The notes beneath the pieces are model-generated. The model did no database searches, was not told the DNA's origin, and saw only the letters and a list, made by a program, of their open reading frames with translations. Of a stretch of DNA of 64,000 nucleotides, positions 47,901-61,800 are shown one piece after another. The stretch spans positions 2,232,001 through 2,296,000 of the forward strand of contig JBAIAC010000007.1 of the NCBI GenBank assembly GCA_037349315.1. The letters are read 5' to 3'. Position 1 is the first letter of the stretch, and every line of letters begins with the position of its first letter. The stretch is from Chelydra serpentina. Lineage: Eukaryota; Chordata; Testudines; Chelydridae. The translations under genes and the position numbers were made by a program.

Positions 47901-50900
47901 GCAGAAGCAGCCTGGCTCTTCGCGAAATACGGCAGAAAGTCACACCCACCTTGCAAGAGGTACCTGGCGCTCAGATGGATGTTGATGCTGGCATGTAGGC
48001 CAGAAATGAGTTTGTAGAAAGCTCTCTTCTCTACGCAGAGGCCTGAAAGGAAAATGAGTCGATATGTAAAATAAAGCGTATGTTTGAATTTCCTTCCCTT
48101 GCTGTTATCAGAGATCTAATTTAATCACAATTTGCATTGGCAATTAATGCCCTGCCCCCCCTCCCACCGACCACAGAAAGTCCATTTTGTATCACTCACA
48201 AAAAAACAAACCATTACCTTCCAGCCAACTGTAAAAGGAATTCCCTGGAAATGAAGAAACAAACAGTCACGAGAGCTTTGACAAGGTGCATGGTGATGGG
48301 AAAATGTAGCACACTGACCAAAAAAAAAAAATCACCTAAAACACGGTACAAATTTGTTCAATGCTGTTCTCAGAGCACACAAAACAATTAGGAAAAAGTT
48401 ACAGGCTAAGAGGGAATCCCTGTATCTCTGTTCATATTAGGTCATTCTTGTCATGATGTCACAGTTGGTTTTGGTGTCACAGTAGTGTAAAAGTCATAAG
48501 CTACAGTAAACCCCCTTAACAGCCAGCAGCTATGGCAACCAGAGGCCACTAGGGGGAAGTAAATGCCTCGCCTACGCAAGACCTTGCATTTTTACAGTTG
48601 TCCTTCGCTTACACAAAAATAGTGTTTTGTTTCAGCTGAGACAGCTATCCTATACCAGTTTTTACTGACCAAATAGCAGACATCCGAGGTCTAGCATGCA
48701 CCAATCAAATGTTAACACACCAGGGCTTTGTCTAAGTGTGTATAAAAGACCTGTAATTTCTGTGTTAATTAGAGTCCTGTATCAAGATACAGTCTCTCCT
48801 TTTTTCTGCAAAATAAAGTAATTTTCTTTCCTTATCCCTGTCTGGCTGTTATTGGCTCTCAGCTAGGCGAACCCGATATTTCGGTAACAGTTTTTGGCGA
48901 CCACGAAGGGACCTCCTAGCTCGGACATTGGACTCCGGACGGCTGCGGCGAACTAGGAACGGTGCCAACGGGGTGCTTAGCCCCTCTTTCTGACTTCACC
49001 GCAGCCCCTGGGGTTCGTGCTCCGATAAGGTGAGTCCTAATAGGATAAGGAAACACTATCTGTTCTGGTTCTGTTTCTGTTAGCTTCAAGGATGGGGCAT
49101 GTTCTCTCTAGGAGTCGCAGAGAGTCCTAGAGTCCAAGGCCAGAAAGGACCATTGTAAACATCTAGTTTGATCTCCTGTATAACATAAGTCAGAGAACTC
49201 CCCACCCCACCCCTCCAATAATTCCTACAGCAGATCTTTTAGAAAAACATCCCATCTTCATTTAAAAATTGTCAGTGGTAGAGAATCCACCACAACTCTC
49301 AATTAGCTGTTCCCGTGGTTAATTATTCTCACCGTTAAAAATTTACACCTTATTTCCAGTCTGAATTTGTCTAGCTTCAACTTCCAGCCATTGGATCGTT
49401 AGACCTTTCTCTGCTAGGTGGAAGAGCCCATTATTATATATTTGTTCTCCATGTAGATACTTACAGAGTGGTCCAGTCACCCCTTAACTTTCTCTTTGTT
49501 AAGCTAAGCGGATAGTAGCTATAAAGCTAAATAGATCCATGCAAGCGAAGCTGAACACAGGAAGATTTCAAGACTATTCCCATCTTTGCTTGAATAATTA
49601 CTGTGCGAGCCTTGCTGACTATGCTAACTCTTCAGATTGTGGAAGAGGAAGAGGCAAAAGTTCTGTATCCATTTCTGTTGCGGTCAGGAAAAATAAATCA
49701 ACACAAGTCACTCACCATCATCTCCTGGGGGGAAAAAAAACACAACACAACCAAAATTACATCACTAGAATTAATTCCAAAGTGCAAAGACTATTCGGAT
49801 CTAGTTGTTAAATCGGCTCCGACAAGAGAATAAATAGTGTTAGCAGTGTTTAAAAGCATTCTACACGTGCATGATAGATTATCTCAAGCTGGCACAGTAA
49901 AGGATTAGTAAGCATAGGACTGGAAGGTAGGTGACCTGCTTTCCTCTTTCCACCTCCGCCACAGACTTCCCACGTGACTTAGGTAAGTTATTTAGGGACC
50001 TATCCAAAGCCCATTCACATCTAAGGGAAGACTCACATGGACCTTAATGGGTCAATCTTTGTGTACCTCATCTGCAAAATGGGGATTTCCCCACTTACCT
50101 TCTCACGTGGACAAGACAAAGCTGAAGTTACACATACAGTACAATGAGATCATCAGAAGGCGGCATTCTGATTTTATTTTCCTTTGTCTATTTTGTCCAG
50201 CTACACTGCTCTTTGAGCGTACTGTCATTTTATTCATGTGTTAATCACAGAATGAATCGCAGGAGCTTTTGCAGACAGAATTCAGATTCTCTTAAATCAA
50301 GTGACAAGTGAAAACCCAGTCCCCAGACTTTCCTTTTCCTAACTCCTAATATGGTGGAAATTAGCTGTCAACACGGATGCCTGGACTGCTGCAATTGGGC
50401 AAACGTTTTTTCAAGAGCTAGCATGAAAAACAGGGTTAGATTTCAAATGAAGAGGAGAGAGGCTGTGTGGTCTAGTGAATAGGGTATTAGACTGGATGTT
50501 AGGAGACCTGGATTCTATTCCCAACTGAGCAGCTACATCTCCTAGGTCACTTCACCTCTCTCTGACTCTGTTCTCCTTGCCACCCTTTGTCCATCTTGAC
50601 TATTTAGATCATAATCCCTAGGGCAGGGTCCATCTCGTACTAGATGTTTGTAAAGAGGCTAATACAATGGAGGCCTTATTTCATAGGGACATTCTCAAAC
50701 GCCCTGGGCATCTTCAAGTATAAAAAGTGAGTGTCCATAAACCAATCCTGTTCCCAGTCAACGTCAAAGCTCACGGTGATTTCAATGGTGCTGACTCAGA
50801 CTGTTTTTCTTGAGTTGTTACGCACCAAAACATCATCCCTCCACAATGCCCTTTATGGTACACGCACAGGTCTACGCTTGATCTAAAACATTTTTCTTTT

Positions 50901-53900
50901 TAATTCAGAGAGCCAGCATCAATAGCTTTCATCATTAAGGCCACCAAAACTCATGGGCTGCCAAATAGCTTAGTGGGACAAATAAATGACTCACCTCTGC
51001 CAGAAGCCAAGGGATTTAAAGGTCTTTCTATGGTCCGAGGCCTAAGAGACAAAATAATTTAAATATGTAATATCAATATGTACGTAACAGTCACTTGGCT
51101 CTTCAAAAACATTTTACAAGTTCATGAAAGTCAAACAACTCAGACCGGCATTAAACTGTTTCCTCTGCCCATACAGATTTCAAGGTGGTGGCAACACAGA
51201 AAAAAGAGGAATTGTGCCCAGCTTGGATTTTCTTTATGAATTATCCCACCCCCCCAATCCTTTTGTTACGCTCTGATGTGCCCCACAACAGCAATCCAGA
51301 ACACAAGGAAATCGAAGCAAGACACAGAGGCCGGTGGTCAATCAACACATGTAATAACCATGAACCGGTTAAGTCAGCAACAGTCGGAACAAAACATAAC
51401 AACAGTCCAAAGAGCAGGTATGTAGCAGCAGGCTTTGAGTAACCCCGCACACACCCAACGCTACTCACACCCAGGAGCAGGAACTAGACCACTGAGTTCA
51501 GGAAGCAATAAGCAGGAAGGCAAAACGCCCGCCCCCCCACCCTCCCTCCCTCCCTCCCTCCCCACACACACACACACTTTCCTTCTCTTCTCCCCAGAAG
51601 TTCAGCAGTACCTTGCCAGAGGCACCAAGTGATCCTGTAGGTTATACCTCGGATTCAGCTCACCTTCCCCAACTGGCCACATGACAGCGTCACACACAGA
51701 AAGGAGTCTCCTCCTCCGTCTCTGTTCCCCTGTCAGTCGGCAGTATCTCTCCCGCTGGTTAACAACACGTTCTCCATGTGATAAACACACTCCGCACCCT
51801 GCAACCCGCAAGATCATGCCAGGAGTATCAAAAACGCTTCCAGACCCTTGCCTAACATACATCACATATCCAGGATGGAATGCATGGAGTCATGCATGGA
51901 TACACTCTCTAACTCGCATATTTCCTAGTAACATCAGCTTTGAGGATGGCAAAGAGGTGGGGTGAACCTTTTCTGTCAGCATAGACAAGTTGGTCCGCAC
52001 AGGTCAGCTGAAGAGATGATAGAAAGCGGTTTCTACAGTACATTCATGAGGTGTACTCCAAATATCCAATAAACCATGACTCAAAACTATGCGAGCTACA
52101 CGCTTCTTCAGAGTCCGATGCAGTCTCCACTATCCCATTTCCTTGTGGAGGGTAGACAGCAAATGTATAATGTACTGTACCAATCCTCACCAGAAAGCCT
52201 TCAAACTCTTGATACAAAGTGTCCCATGATCTGAAACAATGCTCCCCGGTAGGCCAAACATTGCAAATTAAGTGCTTAGGCAAGAAATGAGCTCCTTTGA
52301 GGTGCCTTATTCATTTATGAATGCAAAGGGGTAATGCCAGTAATACTCCATAACCGTCAATGGCATGTAGCCATGCAGTGCAACTGAGGGGCCAATACCC
52401 ACTGCAATTCTCTGCCATGGTCTGTCGATGACTATTGATTTCAGAGGAGCTGGAGGAGCAGTTCTAGGCATTGCATATGCTGAGCCTACCTTCATCTGAT
52501 GCTCAATGTCTGAGTGCAGCCCTGGCCACCTAGCATCAATACGCATTTGTTCCTTCATTTGTAACTCCCAAATGTCCCTCCTGGGCCACATCTAGGATTG
52601 TTTGTCGCAACGCTGCTGGGACAATCACCCGGGCTTCTCTGCAGAAGATAAGTTGAGTCGCACATGTCTTCACCATGCGCTCGGAACAAAATTAGGTAGA
52701 ATGTAGACAAAGTTCTCTTAAGGATCGGGTCCATCCAATCCGCCTCTACAGCACGTACCGTCTTGCACAGTTTAGCATCAGTGACAGTCAACGGGCAGAT
52801 CTTTCAGGAAAAAGCATCTGGTGTACTTTGCTGTTCCTGCACACGAGGGCACCCACGCAGCAGAATTTCTCAAAAGAACATCAGCAAGCAAAGGACGTCT
52901 TCTTTTGATACGCACCAGATTCAAGTCACACGGCTGCAACTGAAGAAACCACCGCTGAGCGTGAAGCTGCAGCAGGTCAATGACTTTATGATGGAGGCCC
53001 AAAGAGGCAAATGATCAGTTTCTAATGTAAAATGTCTCCCCACTAAGGAGGCTTTGAAGCGTACAATAGCAAAAACGATGCCAAGAATTCTCGCTCCATC
53101 TGGGAATATTTTGTTCCCATTAGGATGAGAGTATGGGAGGCAATATAACCAGCCATCCCTCCTGGAGCAGAACTAGGCCCAGTCCCCCAATTGCATGTAT
53201 CAGACTGAATCACTACCGACTTCTTTGGATCAAAATAAGCATATGATTGGATATGACAGAGGGCTTGACTCAGGATTTCAAAAGCCTGCTTTGCCTCTTC
53301 AGTCTAAACCAACTGGCCTTGGCCCTGGGTTAAACCCCACAGTGGCTTGGCAAAGGTACTAAAATGGGACAGAACACGACCACCTATGTTTCAAGGTAGG
53401 CCAAGGATCAAACGTAAACTGCCACCATCTGTGGGTAATGCTTGTAACCACCAGAGAACACCCTAGAAATCTACACCATCTTTTGCAAAACTGCACTTGG
53501 CCGCATTCAACTTTATGCCAACTTGTTGGAGTTGGGTTAGCCCTGGTCCAGAACAGCATTATGCTCAGGAGGACTCTTAGCAACGATGAGAATGCCATCC
53601 CAATATCAACATGCAACCTAGATATTAGCAAGGAGCTGAGACGCCAGTCTCTGAAATACCTCCGGAGCAGAGACTCACCCAAAAGGGAGTTGTTGGTAGC
53701 AGTACCTCCCAAATGACATGCTGAAAGTCAACAACAGCTGCAAACATTCAGCCACAGGTATTTGCTAATAACCAGATCAGTTATCCAACACAGAGAAAAT
53801 CCGGGATTTACTCCGCAGGTCACCTCTTTGAAGGCTGGCCATTGAAACTGCTCACGTTTCACATACTTATTAAGTGCCCTAAAATCTGTGCACAGTGAAA

Positions 53901-55810
53901 TGTCGCCATTCTTTTTGTATATGATCACCTGGAGGCGGGGGGGGGGGGGGGGGCCTCCATTTCCATGGGCTCTTCCCCCTCCCGCATGATACCATTATCT
54001 TTCATGTGCTGCAGTTCTGCTCGGACCTTGTCCACAAATGCAGGAGGTACATGACATGCAGGTGATGCAAAGGGCTTGGCATCTGAATCCAGCTGCAGAG
54101 AGTACGCGTATCCCATTGAGAGATCATCATCACCATTAAATAAATCATGGTGTCTCTGAATGGTACGTTGGGTGTCCCCTTCTATTCTAGCCAACATAAC
54201 CACACCCAAGGTGTCCTGTGCGAATTAATGCACAATACCAAGCTGTAAGCACAGATCACAGCACAACAATGCAACAACATTCGCAGCAGCGCCTTTACCA
54301 ATGTAAAGCTTTGCAGGACAGGCTATGCCTTTGTTGAGCACACAGCTCCACTCACTGTCTGCAAAGCATGCAAATTCCAAGCTTTTATCACCGCTGCAGT
54401 CAGGTAAACGGCCACATTATGAACCCAGAGGGGAGACCGTTAACATCAGCACCCATCTCCACCATGCACTTCAGCGGTGAACCATTAATTTCTACAATAC
54501 GGGATACCGGTATTGTAGAACTGTAGGGAGGCGGGAGGGATAGCTCAGTGGTTTGAGCATTGGCCTGCTAAACCCAGGGTTGTGAGTTCAATCCTTGAGG
54601 GGGCCACTTAGGGATCTGGGGCAAAAATCTGTCAGGGGACAGTACTTGGTCCTGCTAGTGAAGGCAGGGGACTGGACTCGATGACCTTTCAAGGTCCTTC
54701 CAGTTCAAGGTGATAGGCATATCTCCATTTATTTATTTATTTATTTACCCACCCGCTCCAGCACCTTGCCACATGAGAAGACCGTATCAAAGGAAACATC
54801 AAGGTCCCTGGTAAAGGCGGTCTCCCGCGGCTCCACATTTACAGCATGTACTTCAGGCCTCCCGTCGTGAACCAGTGTACCATGGCACACTAACCGAAAG
54901 CGTCCTTCCTTCCCACAAGCCCAGCACTTAGCAGTTCTAGCCAGGCAGGCAGGGAAATGACCAAGTGATCCGTACTACCGCAGCAGAAACAGTTGGAAAT
55001 GTTCACGGCTGAGACCAGGGTGCGGGAGTAGGTAGCGCTGCACGACTCTGAGCGACAGAAGTAGAAGGAACAGCTGACAGCTTAAGTGTGGACACAAGGG
55101 TAGCAGCAGTTGGAGACCGAACCTTTTCAGCCCGAGCCCTCTCAAATGCTTCACTCTTGGCAACTGTGGCATCAAAAGCTAAGAGTTCGAGCATCGTTGG
55201 TCAAAAACCATTCACCCAGGAGGTCATTAGCCACACCAATCATAACATCCCCAAATTCACAATCCCGGGCCACCTGCTGCAAACAACATGCAAACTCACG
55301 TATGGTTTCGTTGGGCTGCTGGCAAGCTTGAAAAAACATTTTCCTCTTTAGCAGAACAGAATCCCCAGTCCCAAAATACTCAAAGCCACATCAAAGAAGG
55401 ACTTGGGCTCCGGGAGTTCATCATAACTCAATGCCATCATGGCACTGAGCCGTTCTGCAGCAAGAGGAATCTAGCCACATCGGAGCGTTGCAGGGTCTGC
55501 ACATAGTTCCGAAACTTCCAAACAGAGTCTTGCCAGTTAACAGGTGAAGAATGTGTAGGCAGCATGGGATGCAGAATAGAAGCACTTGTGGCCATAATGT
55601 TACACTCCTATATACCACACAACAGCAATCCCATATCACAGGGAAATCAAAGCAAGACACACAGGTAGGTGGCCAATCAGGACATGTAATAACCATCGAC
55701 CAGTTAAGTCAGCAACATTCTGAACAAAACATAACAGTCCAAATGGAAGGTATGTAGCAGCAAGCCCTGAGTAACTTCACATATGCAGTGCTATGTGTGT
55801 GCGCATGTGT

Positions 55811-55867
<57 letters not shown>

Positions 55868-58800
55868 GGAACACTGAGTTCAGGAAGCAGGAACCAGGAA
55901 GCTAACAGGAACTGCATGCAATAAGCAGGAAGGCAACACAAACACGCACACCCAAAAACACACCTTTGAAAAACCAGGAGTGTCAAATCTGGTCTTGCCT
56001 AGTTTGCTGGAGGACTCAGACATGCCTACAGGGCTCTCTCAGCCTTTCACTAGAAGGAAGGGGTGACGAATCTTCAATAAAGCCATTACCTCCCCACTGT
56101 ACGAGTCCAACACACACAGATTTAATGACTCTGGGGATGAGTCACTGCTGTAGTTAATGGTGATGCAACTCCACTGAAAAGATTGCCCCAAATCCTCTCA
56201 GAGCTTCAACGATCCCCAGATATTCCCCACTCTGTAGCGATCCACCTCCTAGCAGATGCAGGTTGGGCATGGCTCCTTCAAGACCCATCAGTACCACCCA
56301 GGGAGACAACCAGGATTAGTGGAGAGCAATGGGAAGGAATCCCTCTCTTCTGCAGCTGCAGACCCTGTCTGTGCAGGGTTCTTAGCCAGCCTGGGACCAA
56401 GGGGTGATGCTCAGATCCTACCATATGGCATTGCAGCAGCTGTCATGCCTTTAATCAGCAACAATATCGATTGGTGTGTGACCAGGAAAAAGATAGCTAA
56501 AAATACTACACACAAATCCTGAAGACAAGACTGTCAGTCAGAGAGCCCTGTCCAAGGACATTTTCATTTTCCAACAACCTTCACAGAACCAGCCCTACTT
56601 AAACAACTGTCTTAGAATTTGTGGGGGAAGTTTTCATCTGATCAGATGTATTTGTGCGCCATGAGTAGTAACCAAAGCTCACAGAGAGAGACTCTCTCAA
56701 ACCACGTACTTGAAACAGTTCTCCTCGTAAATGCTGTTCCAGATCTTCCAAGCCTCTGGTCCTTTGTAACCCGTGTAGCGTTCAGGATTCAGGAGTAAAT
56801 CCACATACTCTGCATCAGGAGACTGTACATCTGTGAAGGGAAGGCCTTAGTTGAGGACAAAAGGAAGTGAAGAAAAACTGCGCACTCAGGGCCAGATTCT
56901 GCCACCTTGACTCACACTGAGTAATACCATCTTCTTTGAATAGCCCCTAGGGTGACCAGAGAGCAAGTGTGAAAAATCAGGACACTTCTTTTTTTCAGGG
57001 AAGGTGGGGTACAGTTGCATATACAAGACAAAGCCCCTAATATCAAGACGTCTGGTCACCCTAGGAGCCCCATCGAAAGCAATGGGAATATACTGAAAGA
57101 AGAGTATTAAATGAGTAAGGGTTTCAGAATCTGGCCCTTAACAACCAATATGTAGGCTATGTCTACACACGGCAAGGGAAGCTGTGACTGTAACAGAGGT
57201 GGTACACCCATGGTAGCTTTAATCTAGCTAGCACAGGTAACAATAGCAGCATAGATGAGGCAGCATGGTCTTCAGCACAGGCTAGCAACCAGAGCATGTA
57301 CCCAGAACATGTACGTCTACCTGTCCTACAATCACACCTTCATTTGCAGCAAACCGTCTTCTAGTTTCAAGTTTGAGCCACACTGTGAATCCATTGAAAA
57401 CCCTGAAAAATGAAAGTTAAAACCTGCGTGCCTGCTCGGAACCGTGAAACATTTGTGTTCCAAAGATAGTTAGTTGCCACTTTAATGAAGCTGCAAAGAT
57501 CAGCGGACATATTTGTACAGAAAGGCGCCTGCATCACACACCCTGTTACAGGGGGTCAGTTTTCCAGCACTCAGTATTGCCAGCTAGAATGTTTCCAGTG
57601 GCAAAGGAGTCTATGAAGTACAGAGTATTTCACTTTGGCCTGGTCTACACTTAAAAGTTAGCCTGATATAGCATGGGACTCAGGAGAATGAAAAATCCGC
57701 ACCCTTGAGCACCGTACCTAAGGAGATCTAACCCCCCGTGTAAACGGTGTAGAATGCTTCCATCACTTTAGCTACTGTCACCTATGGAGATTCCTACAGT
57801 AACAGAAAAACCCCTTCCGTAGCTATGGGAAACATCTACACAATGGCACCACAGTGGCATAGCTACGGTACCATTGCTGTGCCGCTGAAGCACCCATAGT
57901 GTAAACGTGGCCTTTGTCTGAACTATTACATAGTTTAGGAATTTGGAAAGTCACGTTGACCAATGCAGCAAATTTTATAAGGGATAGTTCTTGCACCTCT
58001 TCAAAAAAGTACAAATAAAGATTAAACACAAAGAATTCAGACTTACTAGTATATTATTTTTTTTTTAAAGAGAAGTACTTGTGGAACCTTTAGAGACTAA
58101 CAAATTTATTGGGCATAAGCTTTCGTGGGCTATAACCCACTTCATCAGATGCACAGAATGGAACATACAGTAGGAAGATGATAGATAGATAGATAGGATA
58201 GATCGATAGGATAGATAGAACGAACAAACATGAAAAGGTGAAAGTTGCCATACCAACTCTAAAGATTTCAGACTTTGCAGTCAGCCTTTGTTTAAATATT
58301 GTCTCAATCATTCACACTAGACAGAGCCTCATACCATCAGCTTCACAAAAGTTGTCTGAAGAATCTTCATGCTGGGTCCACTGAAGCATGGCTCGCTGGG
58401 TTTCCTCGCTACAGAGAATAAAGAGAGACCGTTAAAGAAAAATTAATATCGACTCTCAATGACAAATGTAATGATTTATTGAATGAAATTATACCTCAAA
58501 GATTCATTAACGGCTCCAAGTCTCTTTGCCTCCTCACATTCTCCAACCTGTTTACTGGCTTCTTCTGAATACTAGAAGGCAAAAAGGAAATAGCTGATTT
58601 ACTGCATTTAAAATCCTTCACCAAATCCATTAACATATTTGGTCTGATTTTCAAAGGTGCTGAGCACCTAAAGCTCACAATTGTCTGTCAATATTTCATC
58701 TTAACCTGTATTTCTACAAAAGGAGCAGGGTATTTAAAGATGTTTTGAGCCCCATGCAATTATGAGGTGAAATCCAAAATGATCACCACAAGTCCCCACT

Positions 58801-61800
58801 GGCAACTTCTGAAACAGCTTAGTTGTTTTGAATGGGAAGTAGTTTTATGAGCATTATGACATTAAAAAGGGGCAATCTTCTAAACAGCAATTGTCAGGAG
58901 GAACAGAGGTTATTTGTGGTACACTCCGGGCTGGTCCACACTATGGGAGGGGAAGGGGTCGATGTAAGGTACGCAACTTCAGCTACATGAATAACGTAGC
59001 TGAAGTCCATGTACCTCGCTCGACTTACTTCGCGGTGTGGACCCTGCAAAGTCGAAGGCTGGCGCTCCCCCGTCGACTCCGCTTCCTCCTCGCGTCGGGC
59101 TGGATTACCAGAGTCGACGGGGAGCGCTTCTGCAATCGATTTATCACATCTACATGAGACGCGATAAATCGATCCCCAAAAGATCAATAGCTACCTGCCG
59201 AATCGGGCGGGTAACGTAGACTAGCCCTTAATGTCAGTCTGATTAGAGAGGTTTGTATCAGCTGTAGTGAAATACAACAGCCACAGGTCATGCCATTCAT
59301 ACAGACCCACATACCTTATAGCTTGCAGATTCAGTTCCACCAGGAACTTCGTTCTGAAATGCAAGATAGAAAACTGAGACACATTTTATCTGTCATGCTG
59401 ATGTGGTCTTCTAAGCTAATTTCAGGAAACATTGACCAAAAAGCTTTCAATAAAATTAGTTAGAGGGGCAATGTGGTCTTGGGATTAAGTCACTGGACTG
59501 GGATTCAAGAGATCTGGGTTCAATTCCTGAATCCTCCACAGACTTCCTGTGTGATTCATAGATTCCACGGCCAGAAAGGATCATTGTGATCATCTAGTCT
59601 GACCTCCTGTATAACACAGGCCAAAGAACTTCCCAAAAATAATTCCTAGGGCAGAGCTCTTAGAAAAACATCCCACCTTAATTGAAAAATTGTCAGTGAT
59701 GGAGGATCCACCACAACCCTTGGTCAATTGTTCCAAAGGTTAATTACTCTCACGGCTAAAAATGTACATCTGATTTCCAGGCTCAATTTATCCAGCTTCA
59801 ATTTCCAGCCTTTGGATTGTGTTATATGTTTCTCTGCTACACTGAGCCTAGTGCCCATTATTAAATATTTGTTCCCCATGTAGGTAGGTATAGACTGTAA
59901 TCAAGTCATCTCTTAACCTTCTCTTTGTTAAGCTAAATATATTGAGCTCTTTGAGTCTATCACTCAATTCTTTCTATTCCTTCAATCTTTCTTGTGGCTC
60001 TTCTCTGGATCCTCTTCAATTTATCATCAACCCCCTTCTTAATCATAGGTATTTACTTTAGGGCCTTATTCTCGTTTACATTTAGGCTCCTCTATACTGC
60101 CATAGTGGTGTAAGGGGGCTTAGTGTACATCAGAATCAGGTCCCAAGTCTCTTTGTACCTCAGTTTCCCTATTCCCCAAAAAGGGAATAATAATAATACT
60201 TGCTTTCTTATCCCATAGGGGGTGCCGGGAGGCTAATTTATTAACATTTGTGAGGCACTCCGATATTATGGTGGGGAGTGCCACAGAAAAGCCAATAAGT
60301 AATTAATATTCATGTTGTCTTTTTGGGACGAGGGGGAAGAAGGAAGATGAAATTAGCCAAATATAGTAGAATACACAGTATGTGTGTGTGAGTGAGTGGT
60401 AATTCTTCCTGAACTAGACTGTTTTAAAGTGTTACATTAGCTGGTATATTTCCTGTTAATCAGGCCTCCTCACCTCTATAATTGAGATGTTACAACATGA
60501 CTATCCAGGGAAGAAAAGCCAGTTCTCTTCCTAGGCAAGATTACTGAAATGCACACCATGCTTTTTAAGGATACATGAAAATTAACCATAGAGACACGGA
60601 AAATATCATCTAAATAGGATCAGCTCATGCCAGGCAGCCGTCTACCTTTAGAGTACTATATTCTTTTGACTGCTTTCATCAGCACAACACACAGAAATGG
60701 ACCATTAATGTAAAAAATGCTACAGTAGTTAAAGAACCAGGTTTAAAACTGGAAACATTCTAGGAGTCTTCTGCCATGATCATGTGGTTTATGATCATGT
60801 CTGTCAACCAACACAACACCCTCACTTCCTCTCTATCCCTTCTCTTCTGACAGACTCCTCGACATTTCCAGTAATCTCAGCTTGAGGCTGGAGGCAAAGA
60901 GCTGAGGAAAAATTTTCTCTGTCCAAATGTCAGATGCACGGACAGGAGCCTTTGCTTTTGTACTTAGGAAGCAGGGAAGTCAGAGAAAAAATTGTTTCAT
61001 ATACAAGAAATTCCTTGTGAATCTGCAAATGAATAAGTCAGTTCACTATGGAGAGATCTGAGGCTACACTCTAAGGGCTGGTCTACACTAACCCCCCAAT
61101 TCGAACTAAGATACGCAACTTCAGCTACGTGAATAACGTAGCTGAAGTCAAAGTATCTTAGTTTGAATGAAAAGGTACTTACCGGGGGTCCACGCGCGGC
61201 GCGCAGGCTCCCCCGTCGACTCCGCCTACTCCGTTCGCGGAGTAGGATTACCGGCGTCGACGGCAAGCACTACCTGGTTCGATTTATCGCGTCTAGACAA
61301 GACGCGATAAATCGATCCCAGAAGATTGCTTGCTTGCCGCCGAAGCAGCGGGTAAGTATAGACGTACCCTTAGTGTCCAATCTTGGTAATTTAAACATGT
61401 GATATATATATTATATTGCACACACACACTATTTTATAGTGATTTTTAGGTGTTTCTTGTAACACTAGTAAATGAACAATTTTTAGACATAATGTCCCTT
61501 TTAAAATGGGAAAAATTAAGACTCATGGGAAATATAGGATTGTATGACTGCAAAGCTCTTTTGTACTGACAGCAAATGCTTCTCTAATAAAAACTGGTGT
61601 CATCCAAACTATTTTTTCCAAACAATACTTTAAATTTAATATTTTAGCCCCGTTAGTTGCTTCCTGTCTCATTTCTTATCTATCTAAGCCTGATCAGAGA
61701 GCTACAATTGTGTTAGCTACTGTAAGCAAAAGCGCGATTGCTGTCCTCTGCAAAGACTGGCTGGAGAAAGAAACAAGTTACAGTGGCCCAGATTTGTAAA

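Larger units (their letters stand above)
51264..56003 (-). mobile_element. Ty3/Gypsy LTR retrotransposon, degenerate
   Basis: Two related flanking LTRs (51264-51857 and 55598-56003), both starting TGTTAC on the plus strand, enclose minus-strand gag-like and pol remnants in the order gag, protease/RT, RNase H, integrase. It is 4.7 kb, lies in the ERO1A intron between exons 7 and 8, and is in the same orientation as ERO1A. A SINE and several homopolymers interrupt it. Confidence 0.88.

Noticed and set aside
55777..55986. Minus-strand frame rich in Val-Cys repeats
   Set aside because: Translation of a (CA)n microsatellite inside the Gypsy LTR.
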